Part shown: positions 1 through 16,001 of the stretch, piece after piece | Layout of the letters: each line of letters begins with the position of its first letter | How positions within the stretch are numbered: the stretch's first letter is position 1 | Origin: Telmatactis stephensoni | Lineage: Eukaryota; Cnidaria; Anthozoa; Actiniaria; Isophelliidae | NCBI GenBank assembly: GCA_029948255.1 | Contig: JALIZF010001506.1 | Location: 186,001 to 250,000 of the forward strand | Direction: 5' to 3' | Length of the DNA stretch: 64,000 nucleotides | The notes under the pieces: generated by a model | The model's database searches: none | The model's input: the letters and a program-made list of their open reading frames with translations, nothing else | What the model was told of the DNA's origin: nothing | Program-made: the position numbers and the translations under genes

Positions 1-61
1 GAGATACTACAATTTTTCAAAGAAAAGTAGCTAATAATGACAGTCAAGTTTTGAATCTACT

Positions 62-3000
62 TAGTCCAGACCCAGGCCTCTTTTTGCCCCGCTCCGCTTC
101 GATAAAACAGAGTCCAGAAGAACTTGCATGCGCATGCGTTACATGAACCAATCAGACACCGTAAAATTTTGGTGTGACCTGGTTCACGAACGTTTGAGGT
201 GATCAACTTAATGACGACGGTCATTTTTGGAGTTTACAGCGGCTGGAACTGATAATCCTTGCGCGCGCAGCTATTTTAATTACCAGTCCTTGCGCAACCC
301 CGCGGTCGAACGTCTAGCGGGAAAATTATAACCCAACATTTGCGAACAAATTTAAAGGTCGTGCACTGTTTTTGTTGCAATAAATTCTTGTTTATATAAG
401 ACGTGTTTGTTAATGGCCACCAAAAAGTGTATAGTTTGCCAAAGGCGGTCTACATCGCGTTGGTTTTCGGTCACAGACAATAATAAAAGAGAGTTAGACT
501 GAATACTTTGGCGCTACGATGACGGAGACAGACGATGTTTTGTGTACCTCTTGTCAAAGGAATCTTACGAGATCAAAGAGCAAATACAGCTTCAAATACG
601 ATAAAAATCTGGACTCAAGAGGCACGCAAAGTATTCCAAAGACTGTCCTTTCAAAACGATCACAACAAGACTCACTTTTAGCTACCGTAACCGAAGGAAC
701 TGCATGAATTCATACACTGCGCTTCGAGATATTTTTGTATGTCATAAGATTTCTAAACATCAAGGACATCTCCTTTAGTTTAACCAGTTCACATTTTCTA
801 CCGCCTTTGTAATGACCAAATGACTTGGAAACTTATGCTGAGAAGGGATTTTCCCGAATTCTCGCACCTCATTGATAATTCTGTTTCCTCGACTTCACAT
901 CTCTGTTTACAATATAAACTCGCAGTCATGAACCTCTTACCAGCACAACACATTCACAAGATACCAAACACGAACTTTTACTACAATGAAACAGCTACAA
1001 AGTCGTTTAACTAAACTGGAGATGACTAACGTGGACAGGGATGTCTCAAAGCCCGTAACAAAACTTCAGGACCAGGTAAATAATTTCCCAGTTTTAACCT
1101 TCGATTCCCCTTGATTTAACAATTGAAAACAATTATATTTATGACTTTTTTATTTGTAATATAAAACTCTTCACAGATTCATCTGACCTGAATGTTATGA
1201 GCCAAATATCTACTTTGAAACAGGAGTTGACAAAACTTCACAACTATAATATTATGTAGATATTGTTGATATATCTGGATTTGAAAAGCAATCGATTACT
1301 GATTTCCTTAAATATCTCCATTATTACTCTGCGAGCACTTCCTGCTTTGATTCAAGGAGGAGAAAAAGGAAACTATGCTCGCAGACTACAGCATTATGTG
1401 AAGATTAACTCTTGACACCATAACTTCATCAAATATTATTCCTTTTCAATAATATTTTTGCTTTAGGTATTTATTAACATCTTTAAGAAAAAGCAAGGTC
1501 AGAGTGTTAATGGCTTTATTAATGCCTGATAATGACAAAGAAAAGTCAATCAAGTTGATGGCCATCCCAGAAGCACAAACAGGAAGTTTATCAGCATTTT
1601 GTAGTACTTTGAAAAAGAGAAGCCAGCTGCTTGAAAAGTTGACATCATCTATAAGTTCCCCAGTCAAGTCAGCAGTGAGGACGTGACTGCTCAGCAAGCC
1701 TCAACAATAAGGAGGAATAAGGAAGAGTTCATTCAATCTGCAGAAGAGGCAGGGATAAAAATTGTCAGCAGATTCACAGAATTCAGCAGAAGCAAGTAAT
1801 AACAATTTTCTGCAGCTATAATAACAGCTAATAAGTTCACAGCAGAATACCTGGGGCGCCCTTAAGACTTAATTTATCCCTATTCTTAGCAATGACAAAG
1901 TAAAGAACATGGATAACATGAACTCCCACCCCCCATGGATGGACTTTATTTTGAAGCTTTGTGCACTACCACGCCATGAGGGTTTTTCTCCAGGTTCTTC
2001 GGTATTTCTTCTCTAAGCAAAAATCAACATGTAAGTTGAGAGTTGTATGTAAAAATATTTAATGTAGAGGTAGTGGGTGTGAGTGACAGTAGATGAAGAA
2101 CCACTATGTGGATATGATGCTGTGAAAAGATTATTTATTTATTTATTATTTATGTATTTATTATATATATATATATATTTATTTTATTTATTTATTTATT
2201 ATTTCTTTATTAAGTGTGAATGCCAAATATACTGAGACTTTCAGTAGTTTGCAAAAACAACTAGCATTGATGTTTCCATCAAATTTCTCTTTTCTCAATG
2301 CAAAATAGGCAAGTAGTCAATCTATAATAGACATAAATGGTAATCCATTCTTACTAACCATCCATCACAAATGCAATTAATTAGAGCACAGTTTGCTTTT
2401 AATTACTGATGCTTGAGTAGACTACTAAAACAGAGTACACTATAGTGGAAGTTCAGATTATATGTGAACAGAAAATATAATTAATTTCAAATACATAGCA
2501 AAATTTATTAGGCTAAGAGTCTAGGTTAAGTGAAAAAAATAAGGTACAGTATGTAATATAATGTAATTGATACTTGATAGCATGTATGGGTTATTTACTT
2601 TAACCATGGTCACAATAGTTTATCTAAACAAACCAAATTATTAGTTGACAATAATAGAATTCAAGATCAAATTCTAGACTCAATAAAAACTACACTTGCA
2701 GACTTTGAAACCAAACCTGTTTTCATAGTAGTTTGCAAGAATTATTTAACGTCAGTGATAATCTAGTTTTGCAATAAGTGTTTGCATGGGTACATTAAGT
2801 GATCATGCACAGTTAGAGTCAAATGACAGTAGAGATCATCTAGAGCTTGTAAAGCAATAGACTTGATGTCTTCAATCTTAATATTACTCAGGGGAATGTT
2901 ATTTCAAACCACTAGCATACAAGCACTACAAGCATGCAACACTTTGTAGTATTTGTACTAAATAGTGCTTATTAAACAAAGAAAACAATAGAATTAGCAA

Positions 3001-4633
3001 AAAAAAAAAAAAAAAGAAAATAGCACTATTTAGTACCTATTTATGTTGCACACTTTTAGTGTTTGTATTCTATTGATCAAGGGTAGAAAGAATAATCACA
3101 TTATTTGTATAGCATTGTAAATAACATATCGTAGATTGCAATAATAGTTATTTATATAGTGATCAATGGTTAATGGTACAGAATATAGGAATATTGATAT
3201 TTATCTTTCAGGTGAAATGTCACATGCTAATGACTGTGTAGTTTGAATTTAGAGACAAGCTTGTGGGGGGGAAAATCACCTGGAAACATTTCCAAACCAT
3301 TAATGACTATATAGCTATTTAGTAGAATTTGGATAACTACCAGAGAAATAAAAGAGTTGCTACAGACTGCTTATAAGCAGCATCGATACACGCTCACATT
3401 TAGTCAGACATACATATTCGACGCAAGAATGTAAAATACACCACGAAGAAGGGCTGTAAACTCGATCGAATATTACTATTTGAATCAATAAATGTTCATT
3501 TTAACAAAATAACTTGACACTAACCTGTGGCAACTGGGTAGATTTTCGTCTATTTGCATCCAAACCGGTCGAGGGGGCTCGAGGGTGGCTAGACATTTTC
3601 CAGTTGTAGATTTCCTTTTGAAGGAGGCAATGTTCTAACTGCAGTTTTTGCTGCTGATGGGAATAGTTACAGCTGAACTGTGAAGAGCATTATATAAGAA
3701 TATCCGAGAAACCTTCTTTGTGCCATAATTCGGTTTTCCAGACTACAGAGCTACTGAAGAAAAAAGTAAACAACGGAGTCCCGTAATCACTGTTGCAGAA
3801 CCGATGCGAAGATGTAAAACCGACGAACATATGCTGAAGATGGGCTGATATCCCAGATTTACCGCTCTGTTTCTCTTGTTTGTCTCTCTAAGAACACTTC
3901 CAGTCCAAGTTTATCCTGTGGCAACTGGCTCGATTTTGAGCAATCTTTAACTGAGAGAAAGCAGCCTTGTTCACTCTTTTGTTCAAGCCTGACATTCGAT
4001 GCTCGTACTTCAAGGCAAAAATGCCCAATTTTTTCGAACTAATTTTAAACAGAGTTGTCATCCTGGCATCCATAAATGCACAATGAAGCAATACATGGGT
4101 GAATTTCTCCTTGCAGATAATAATTCCTTGACTATTTTAAGCTTTAAAGACACCGTTCGATAAAAACACCAAATCTTCTCTCGTTTCCAGAAGTGCGCCC
4201 ACGATCAGTTTTCCAGCCGATTATCAAAGTAAAAATATACACCGCTGACACTTTGTTCGCAGTCGTTAATTTGATCGGCAATCTTAAGAATTAAACGTTC
4301 GTGGGTTACAAGGCTGTCGTTCAACATGGTGCTCTTTAGGAAGGGTTAGATGAAAGTTTATCTGAATTAAATCACCTTTGTGTAGCTCATTTTGAAAACG
4401 AATACATCGAACCAGTTAAGTATGCCTTCACTTGTACAAAGCACACGTCTTTACACAAATTAATTGGAACAAATCCAAGCCCTTTATGACTTATCAAAAG
4501 GCCTTGTAACCAGGTCACACCAAAACTTTACGATTTTTTCTGATTGGTTCATGTAACGCTTGCGCATGCAAGTTCTTCTGGACTCTGTTTTAACGAAGCG
4601 AAGCGGGATAAAAAGAGGCCTGGGTCTGGACTA
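62..4633. mobile_element. DNA transposon with long terminal inverted repeats, Mutator-like
   Basis: The left end (62-184) and the right end (4508-4633) are near-identical inverted repeats of about 123-126 bases beginning TAGTCCAGACCCAGGCCTC. They are flanked by a perfect 10-bp direct repeat TGAATCTACT at 52-61 and 4634-4643, which reads as the target-site duplication. Long inverted repeats plus a 9-11 bp duplication are typical of the Mutator-like superfamily, so that assignment is an inference from structure. No intact transposase is visible. The interior has only short frames, including one near 413 with a Cys-x-x-Cys start and one at 519-707 with a similar C-x-x-C. The copy is therefore either non-autonomous or a decayed autonomous element. 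The intact duplication and the high similarity of the two ends suggest a fairly recent insertion. Confidence 0.85.
2133..2215. repeat. AT-rich simple repeat (TTTAT)n/(TA)n
   Basis: Low-complexity TTTAT and TA runs inside the 4.6-kb transposon. No other function is visible. Confidence 0.8.
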
Positions 4634-6454
4634 TGAATCTACTCAGATTGGTTTTCAATGACAAGTCAGAATATTGCTAGAAAGGCGGGAAATCGCAGTC
4701 GCGCGCGCGCAAATTCCCGCCAAAAAGTAAAAATACACATATTTTAGTACACTCGAAGAAGCAAACACATCTAACTATTAAACACATTTCCGAGTGACAA
4801 TTCATTCATAAACTTACATAAAAAATGTTTAGTCATATAATTGAAACGATTTTTTAACCTCGATTGTTCAGATCAGACCTCTGGTCTGATATTTTCTCGC
4901 ACAGTCACTTTCAACATCAAGGGTCCATATAATTCAATAATTTTATTCAAGTGATAAACTCATTTGTTTTTAGTACGAGAGATAACGTTTTGCTGTATAA
5001 CTTCAAAAATTAAAAGAAATCGGCTTGATTCAAAAAGAGAACTTAGAATTGCTCGGTCCATATAATAATAAGCTGAAAAAATCAGTTGCCAATTAATTTT
5101 TTTCAAATAATCAGAAATATTTTCTTGCTAGAAATCAGCGCAGCCGCAACTTGACTGACATTTGTCCTGACTGACACCATATAACTTACCGAGATAATCG
5201 AGTATGATGAGTGATTTGTCAATCAGAGAACTTTTAATAATTAATAAACAGATTTCATTTGTCTGAATTTTGTTCCAAATATTTGGACTAAAAGACTAAA
5301 CTTTCCGTAATTTGTGTTCTAAACGCAGGATTATAAGACCTTGTACTACTTGACTGCTAGGCTAGTATGGAAGTAATTATCAAAAGTTTTTTTGGGTTGG
5401 CTGTGTTGGAAATGGAACATGAAAAGAGGACTGATTTTAAAGATTATTATGTCCAAAAACTTTGGTTACTATTATCAAGAATGCATTATAGATTTTATAT
5501 AACGCGCGCTCTGATTGGCCAAATTAAAAAGCCGTGTTTGATGAGAGAATCAAACACGGAAAACAATTTTTATATACGTGGTGGTCAGATGGTTCCTCAG
5601 TCGGTGTAAGGTTGTAATGTTTCAATAAACCTTCAAGTTATTTATTTATAATCAAGCTTTCGGACACAACGCCCATCATCACCAAACAGTGTTCATCTAA
5701 GGATTATGCACGTGTACAACCATACAACCATGCACGAAACGACTCGGTTATAAATAAAGGTTGTTAAACATTTGAGCGTCGAAAGCAGAAATGGAAGCAA
5801 CATACAGAGACTCAGTGATTCACTGCTCATTGTCTTCTCTCACGAAATGCATGACTGAATCTGCGTATGTCGCTTCTGCGACGCCATACTAATGCACTTT
5901 GACAGACGAACTTTAATAAGCCTACCGTCTTTCATTTTTAGCCGGTTCTAATCTCAAAAAGAGTACTCTGTTAAAGAATAGTAGTAGAAGAAGCCTTTTC
6001 TACCCCTTGCAATGAAACTGTTGCGCGCGAGATGGTAATACGAGCAACATTTGCTCTTCAACATGTAGGTTCACAAAGAAACTGGGAAACAATTAATTAA
6101 AATGCCATCGGATATTTCCATTGCCTTTTTAATGCATTCTGGTCCATTCCGTGATCTCAAAATTGGCTGCTTTTACACCAACAAGCCGACCGAGATTTTC
6201 GAACTTGACACGAAATTCTAAAAAGTCCCCATTTTTACTTTTATTTTACTTTTACTCAGGGGACCTTTGAAATCAGGGGTTTTTTTTCCGAAATTTAATT
6301 TTTTTGTATACATTGATAGAACCTGTGAATATGATCTTCAGAAATGGAGAAATTCAAGAGTTTTGCCTGGTCACGTAAAGGCCCAGTGGAGCGTTTGTAA
6401 ACTTTGTAAGCTGATTTCCTCATGTTTCACGGAACGATATACTTTCCGGCATAC

Positions 6455-6707
6455 AGCTATTTCAAAAAACGTTGAATACTGAATACTGCATTCTGCATAC
6501 TGAATAGTGCCTTCAAAGACCAAAATGCCTTGTAGTTCAGTTTGTTTTGGAGATGACATAGTGAAAATCCTCTATAACAGCTATAACTAGGCAAATAAGT
6601 GGCAAAACGACAACGGAAATGATCGAAAATGCAATTTGTAAGTCTTGGAATGCACTATTCAGTATGCAGAATGCAGTATTCAGTATTCAACGTTTTTTGA
6701 AATAGCT
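6455..6707. repeat. Inverted-repeat (MITE-like) element, 56-base arms
   Basis: Arms 6455-6510 and 6652-6707 are almost perfect reverse complements, beginning AGCTATTTCAAAAAACGTTG, around a spacer of about 141 bases. It could form a long hairpin and looks like a miniature inverted-repeat transposable element. No unambiguous target duplication was found. Confidence 0.7.
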
Positions 6708-7939
6708 ATATACGATTTCAAAAGGCGATAGGTACATAGGCACTTAACGGATTTCCTTGACATTTTCCTGAAATACAGAGGTATATTTTAGTTACAAAAG
6801 CGTGTCTCAGCTTTTCATTCATGACCTAGTTCGATTCAAAAATAATTTTGAGTTATGTAATCAAAGTTGAAGAACTGATGGTGGCTCAATTTTTAATAGG
6901 TATATCTAAGCGGAAAACGCGCTTTTTCAGCATGTCGTTGACTGTTATCCATGTACCTAATATAAGATCTATCCGAAGGACGCGAACAATCCGGCTTAAA
7001 TTTTGAGAAATACTCAAAATACGCCAAAGTGATAAATAAATCGGGAATTATAGATTCAATTTATAATTCTCTGTTGATTATGCATAAAATACATACTTTA
7101 TAGGGTGGTTTAACGCATCTTTCCTGCTCTATTTTGAGTTAAGTGAGAAGCAGTGACGAAGCTCCCCTGAGACCTTAAGCTAAAACATTTTTGGTGAAAA
7201 ACTAAAATTCCACGACAGTAACATTTTTTATGACTTCAGTTCCATGAACCCCTGTCAGCAATGCGACAAAATTGCACGAAAAATTAATGTTGCACGATTT
7301 TGTTGCAAGTAACTGCATCTTCAGCTGCATGGTACGGTGATAAGGGAATCGAAATTTGTAACACGTACCGAACGAATGAATGGAAATCAGTAACACCGTA
7401 AATGAGATATTTTACTGAGATAAGAGAGATAAGAGATGACTTCAGCTGCATACTTAAAATGGAGCACAAAAATATTTCGTGTAAAGTTAAATTCAGTTGA
7501 CTTTTTTTCTATCTTAGTCAGTTTTAGTTTAAGTAACATATATTATAAACTGACGAGGTTAATTCAAGCGTAATGCGCACTGTCTCCACTTTGCATGTCT
7601 AATGTGCGACATAAATTTATCACTTTTCTTATACATATTAACGAGCTTTCTGTTTGAAACATTTCGCCTGGCGCAGTTTCAACACAAAATAACAAAAACT
7701 TAGATTGCGTCTCCAATGAATCAATTCTTTTTCTTGCTTGAGAAATAGTTCAGTTTAATTTTGAAGAAGTTTGTATCCGAAAAACAACAAAAACGACACC
7801 TGTTTATAGCCGACAAACTGACACGAAAATCGAATTCCAGTATGATAACGTTTAGCCACAAAGTTACGACAAATGGCATTACTTTTCCAAGACTTTTTGT
7901 TGGAAACGGACATAATTACACCTAATATTAAAAACTTAC

Positions 7940-8111
7940 CGATTAATTTAGTCCCTTTTCCAACTTTTGATGGGGACTTTAGACTGACATGCTTTACTGG
8001 CCTTCTCCACTCTACCAACGACAAATATTTATGATTACATTCAGAAATAAACCTCCAATCAAACCACAAAACTCCTACTACTACCAAAAGTCCAACAAAA
8101 ACACCAGCCAA
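7940..8111 (-). CDS. Possible first exon of an unrecognised membrane or secreted protein
   Basis: Starting at an ATG at 8111 on the minus strand, 57 codons run to a consensus-like donor (ATCG then GTAAGT, intron starting at 7939). The N-terminus is strongly hydrophobic (MAGVFVGLLVVVGVLW, residues 1-16), like a signal anchor or signal peptide, and is followed by a basic segment. I found no convincing downstream exon between 4644 and 7900, so this may be a chance frame. Low confidence. Confidence 0.2.
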
Positions 8112-9698
8112 AAGTTATTGCTACGTAGTTTTTGTTTTGTCACGCGCGTGGGTCATTAGTGAAGCAATTATAACCGGCGTTGGTCTCATTCTTGGACGTA
8201 GTTGTAAAGTGGCCGGCACCGACAATTGAATGTTAAATATTTATCGAGGAGAAGCAAATATCGACTGAAGTACTTTTTATGCGAATTGAATTACAGACTG
8301 AATACTCGATTAATCATACACAAATGATAAGGAGAGTTTGGGTGAAACAAAATAATAAAATATCTATAAGCAAAATTACGATTTTCCATCCTGGGAAATG
8401 TTTGAAAGATGTTTCCTCGCCTTACTGGAAAACTCAAACATACCTCTGACTGACATTGAAATAATCTTATGGACTTTTTATGGTTTGCTTTGGTGTTAAC
8501 CGACATTGTAAGTCTCATGCATTACGGTCTGTTCTCTCCTATTTTTACCTTTCATTTCCTTTCCTTTTTGAGTACGGGAAAACTTCAGCTAACATTCAAC
8601 ATTCTGTCTTTACTAGTCGGAACGAATAACCACATATGTTGACTGGTAAACTGAATGTCTGGCTAAGTTAACAGAAGAATTATCATTGTCCCACTCAGCA
8701 CACAGTCCACTAAACGCTCTCATATTCTACGTTATTTTTTAATCCAAGCATACCTTACGCGACTTTTCAAGGTAGATACTGCTTCAGTTTTTATCTTTCA
8801 AGCAGTTGTCTGTATAGGATCAAGTTTTCATTGTGTTTGCTTGTTTATCGTTTATATACGTCGGGATTATTCCCCAGTACTTATTAACAGTATAAGGGAT
8901 TCAATAATGAAGGCGGCTTTAGTGTCACTTACCAAGCAGGTGGGCTGACTTAACAAATCCCTTTTGAACTTACACTTTTTTGAGAATCAAGTCCAAACAA
9001 AATCGCATTTCCGAAAATAATTTATTATTGATTTGTTGTGGAATTTATAGGTGTCAAAGCATTCTTAGACATAGACGTACATTGATTCAATTTTCTGGAA
9101 ATTTCGTTAAGTCTTGATATTTAATGAATTCGACACTGAACTCATCACCAGCTATTCGTCAGTAATCGTACGTGAATTTTTCTGTCAGTAAAATCCTCTT
9201 CTCGCTTTCTTTGGATAAGGCGCCGAAACACGTCGAAAACAAAAAACAACTTAGGTACCAGCAAGAGTTAAATAAAATATCATTAAAGAAACCAACACGG
9301 TCATAACGGCTTATTATTTTGTTTTTCTTCAAATGGAAACTACAAAAAGGTTAGGAATTTTAAAAGTGCGCGCGCCAGCCAGCTGGCCGCTATACGACAA
9401 ATTAACAAACTGCAAATTAAAAACCTTTCTATACGCTTGTTTTATGGATTTAAAAGTGGTTAGACCTTCCACATTCTTGTTCTATTCTTCGTTATAATTT
9501 CCTGTTGCATGCATGTGTAGGCCGGGTATGTGTTTTGCGTCAGCAGGAAGCGTAATTTGAATACGTCTTGCATCTTTTTATGAGCTAATGCAGACGTTGC
9601 ATTGTCTGAAGAAGGAGTGTAGATAAAATAGAAGATATAATATGGCCGCGCAGAGATACGCGACTACACGCCACTACACGCGAGTGTCGAGGTGATCA

Positions 9699-9938
9699 TT
9701 AAGGTGATGTTACACGGGTCGATTCGCAACAACGATTTTCCGCCCAACACTTGGTCAGGTTGATAATATTGCGCTAAAAGTGTTTAAAATTTATATCAAA
9801 TATTTGAAACTTGTTCACTAAGCAAAAATATTGCTAAAAATAGTTGCGTTTTGTATTTTCCACGGCATAAATTCTACGGGCAATATTTGTTGCGCGGAAA
9901 TTCGTTGTTGCCAATCGACCCGTGTAACATCACCTTAA
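9699..9938. mobile_element. MITE with TTAA target duplication
   Basis: TTAA at 9699-9702 and at 9935-9938 flank inverted repeats starting GGTGATGTTACACGGGTCGA, with arms of about 40 bases. TTAA duplication is characteristic of piggyBac and Kolobok superfamilies. The roughly 230-base interior has no coding frame, so it is non-autonomous. Confidence 0.75.
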
Positions 9939-9957
9939 AGCGCACGCATGTACATGC

Positions 9958-10223
9958 AGTCATTCTCAAAAGGTTGTCCAGATGAAAAGACGTTTAGTCA
10001 TTAATAAACATATTTGCATATCAGATTTTCAATTTTCTGGCAAGAATTTTAACTTTAGCTGCATGCAGAGCTACAATCCATATATACACAATATATAATA
10101 TGCAATGTACTTTGGTATTTTGAATTGAAATTCCTGCGAGAAATTTGAAAATCTGATATATGCAAATGAATTTATTAACGACTAAACGTCTTTTCATCGG
10201 GACAACCTTTTTGAGAATGACTG
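9958..10223. repeat. Inverted-repeat (MITE-like) element, arms of about 80 bases
   Basis: The left arm (about 9958-10039, beginning CAGTCATTCTCAAAAGGTTG) is mirrored by the right arm (about 10140-10223, ending GAGAATGACTG). The arms match with a few mismatches across a spacer of about 100 bases. It lies directly after the TTAA MITE. The target duplication is unclear. Confidence 0.7.
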
Positions 10224-11547
10224 TATGAGAGGAAATGAACATTTTAGGATGCGAATAAATCTGTTGATCAGATGATTTCATTTAAAGAATCACGTGCACG
10301 TTTTGTCAGCGATTGGGACGTCAACCTTTTTTTGAAATAGTTATATACTAACCGGCGCCCTTTAAATTAAACGTAACACATTGCCTAGACACGAGCCCAA
10401 ACAGAGTAAACAGGCTATGCTAAATAGTACGGGGTCGGCTTCTAAATTGGCGAATGTGTTTATTCACAATCGATGTGTAAAAGAGGCTTTATTTGGCACG
10501 TTACTTTTTCAGACCTGCAACGATAAAGCCTATAAATTTTGCGCTAAGCCAACTGGCTACAGGACAAACTGTATTGGAGACACTTTTAACACAGTATGAT
10601 AGGAAACTGTGCCAGGTGCGGCAATACGAGCAACAAAATCGTGCAACTTGTCGCGCAATATTGTTGCGTTGCAAGTTGTGAATCCCTCGTATTACTGCCC
10701 CGCGCGCAACTTGTCAACGAGTTAATGTTATCATTTGTTTTGATTTTTTTCGAATTTTCATTCTTGTCGCTGTATGTTGGCCAACAACAAAATTGTTGAC
10801 TCCAACATGTTGGATGGGTTTGAACATCCTTGAGCGAACAACGTCCAACATATCTTTTCTTCTGTTATCACCAAAGCGTAACACGACGTTGGGTCCGTTT
10901 GAACAGGCAAACCAACAATTGCAAACAATGTTGTGGCTAATAATGTGAGCGTTTCACTTGTTGAGTTTTGCAATTTTTCATTGTCATTTAAGATGAGTAT
11001 AAGATGAGTATCTGTTACGTTAACTACGTAAATGAACTAAAGTGAACAAAACCAGCAGGACGGCACTTAAGGGCTATTAACAATACAGCAAGCGAACGAA
11101 GGAATGATAGCGGCTATTTGCTGGCTAAACTGTTGTCCAGTGGCCGGTAAATTTACTGGAAAACGCCACCATTTTATCAACTTTATCCAACGTACATTTA
11201 TAGCGCTATCCACCCTTCGTGCAGCTGATAGACATAGAAAAAACAAATAAACAGACAAACAAACAAAAGACAACAACAACTAAAGTAGGGGTGTGTCCGG
11301 TATCTTAAAACTCGCAAGCTCGGTCCCATCGAGGCAAAACATTGTGATTTAAAAAGTTTCTAAAAGAGAATCAGGGCTCCTCCCCAAACTTTTCCAGGTT
11401 TCTTTTCAAGAGCGATTATGAACTAAAATATTGACGAGGTTGAAATCTGCGTTACTACAAAAATCTGGCGCTCGTTTAACTGACTGTCACTGATACAGTG
11501 TAAAAACAAAGTAAAACAAGAACAAAATAAACATGTTACTCAAGCTT

Positions 11548-15425
<3,878 letters not shown>

Positions 15426-16001
15426 GATTCCTTTATAATCACGATATCTATAAAATATTACTTCATGAAGCTGGCTGGGTACTTCATGAAAGTAATATTT
15501 GATTTCAAATTAGTTGAGATCTTCTGATTGAAGCTCTAAATTTTTCGAGCATGAAGTATCATTGCAATTTTGATGATATACCGCACACAATGTGATCGAG
15601 GGCTCAGACCTTTGTAAAAGAAAACTGTACTGTTGAAAAAAAAAGCTAAAGTACATAAATCTACAACAAATTGATAAGATGATAGCTAAATGCATTGTAT
15701 TTAGTACTGTAGTCATCATTCCACCCAGAATGAAGAGGACGTCGATTTCAAAAACTTCTTGGGCTACCTGTGGTAACAAGCTCCTAGTAACCTATCGCAT
15801 TGCTTGCCGGGAAAAGTCAAACAGTTGCTACACAAAAACAAAAACTTTCTCTGTTCTGCAAAAATGAACTCAAGAAAACCCCAGAAAATACTCCCTAGAA
15901 GCCATTTTGTGATTGATTATACAATGGCGTATTCTTCCAGATGAGATTACTTAAAAAACAATGAAAAACATGGACGGTTTTCGTGAGGAAATGTGAGGTA
16001 G
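15426..16001. promoter_or_regulatory. Candidate bidirectional promoter between TRMT61A and DNHD1
   Basis: These 576 bases separate the two divergent start codons. No TATA box stands out on either side, and transcription starts cannot be placed by eye. The shared role is inferred only from the head-to-head arrangement. 5' UTRs of both genes must fall here unless upstream non-coding exons exist. Confidence 0.45.

Larger units (their letters stand above)
4644..11547. other. Intergenic region without a recognised gene
   Basis: About 6.9 kb between the large transposon and the 3' end of TRMT61A. Open frames are short and lack recognisable motifs. It contains at least three inverted-repeat elements (6455-6707, 9699-9938, 9958-10223) and a stretch around 10600-10990 rich in CAACATGTTGG-like words that resembles another decayed repeat. 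One weak exon candidate on the minus strand (7940-8111) is listed separately. Confidence 0.6.

Noticed and set aside
10381..10799. Overlapping short plus-strand frames
   Set aside because: No motif, no splice structure, and the area is rich in repeat words.
15510..15779. 89-codon minus-strand frame between TRMT61A and DNHD1
   Set aside because: It shows no similarity to the TRMT61A N-terminus, which is found instead at 15425-15366 with correct splicing.
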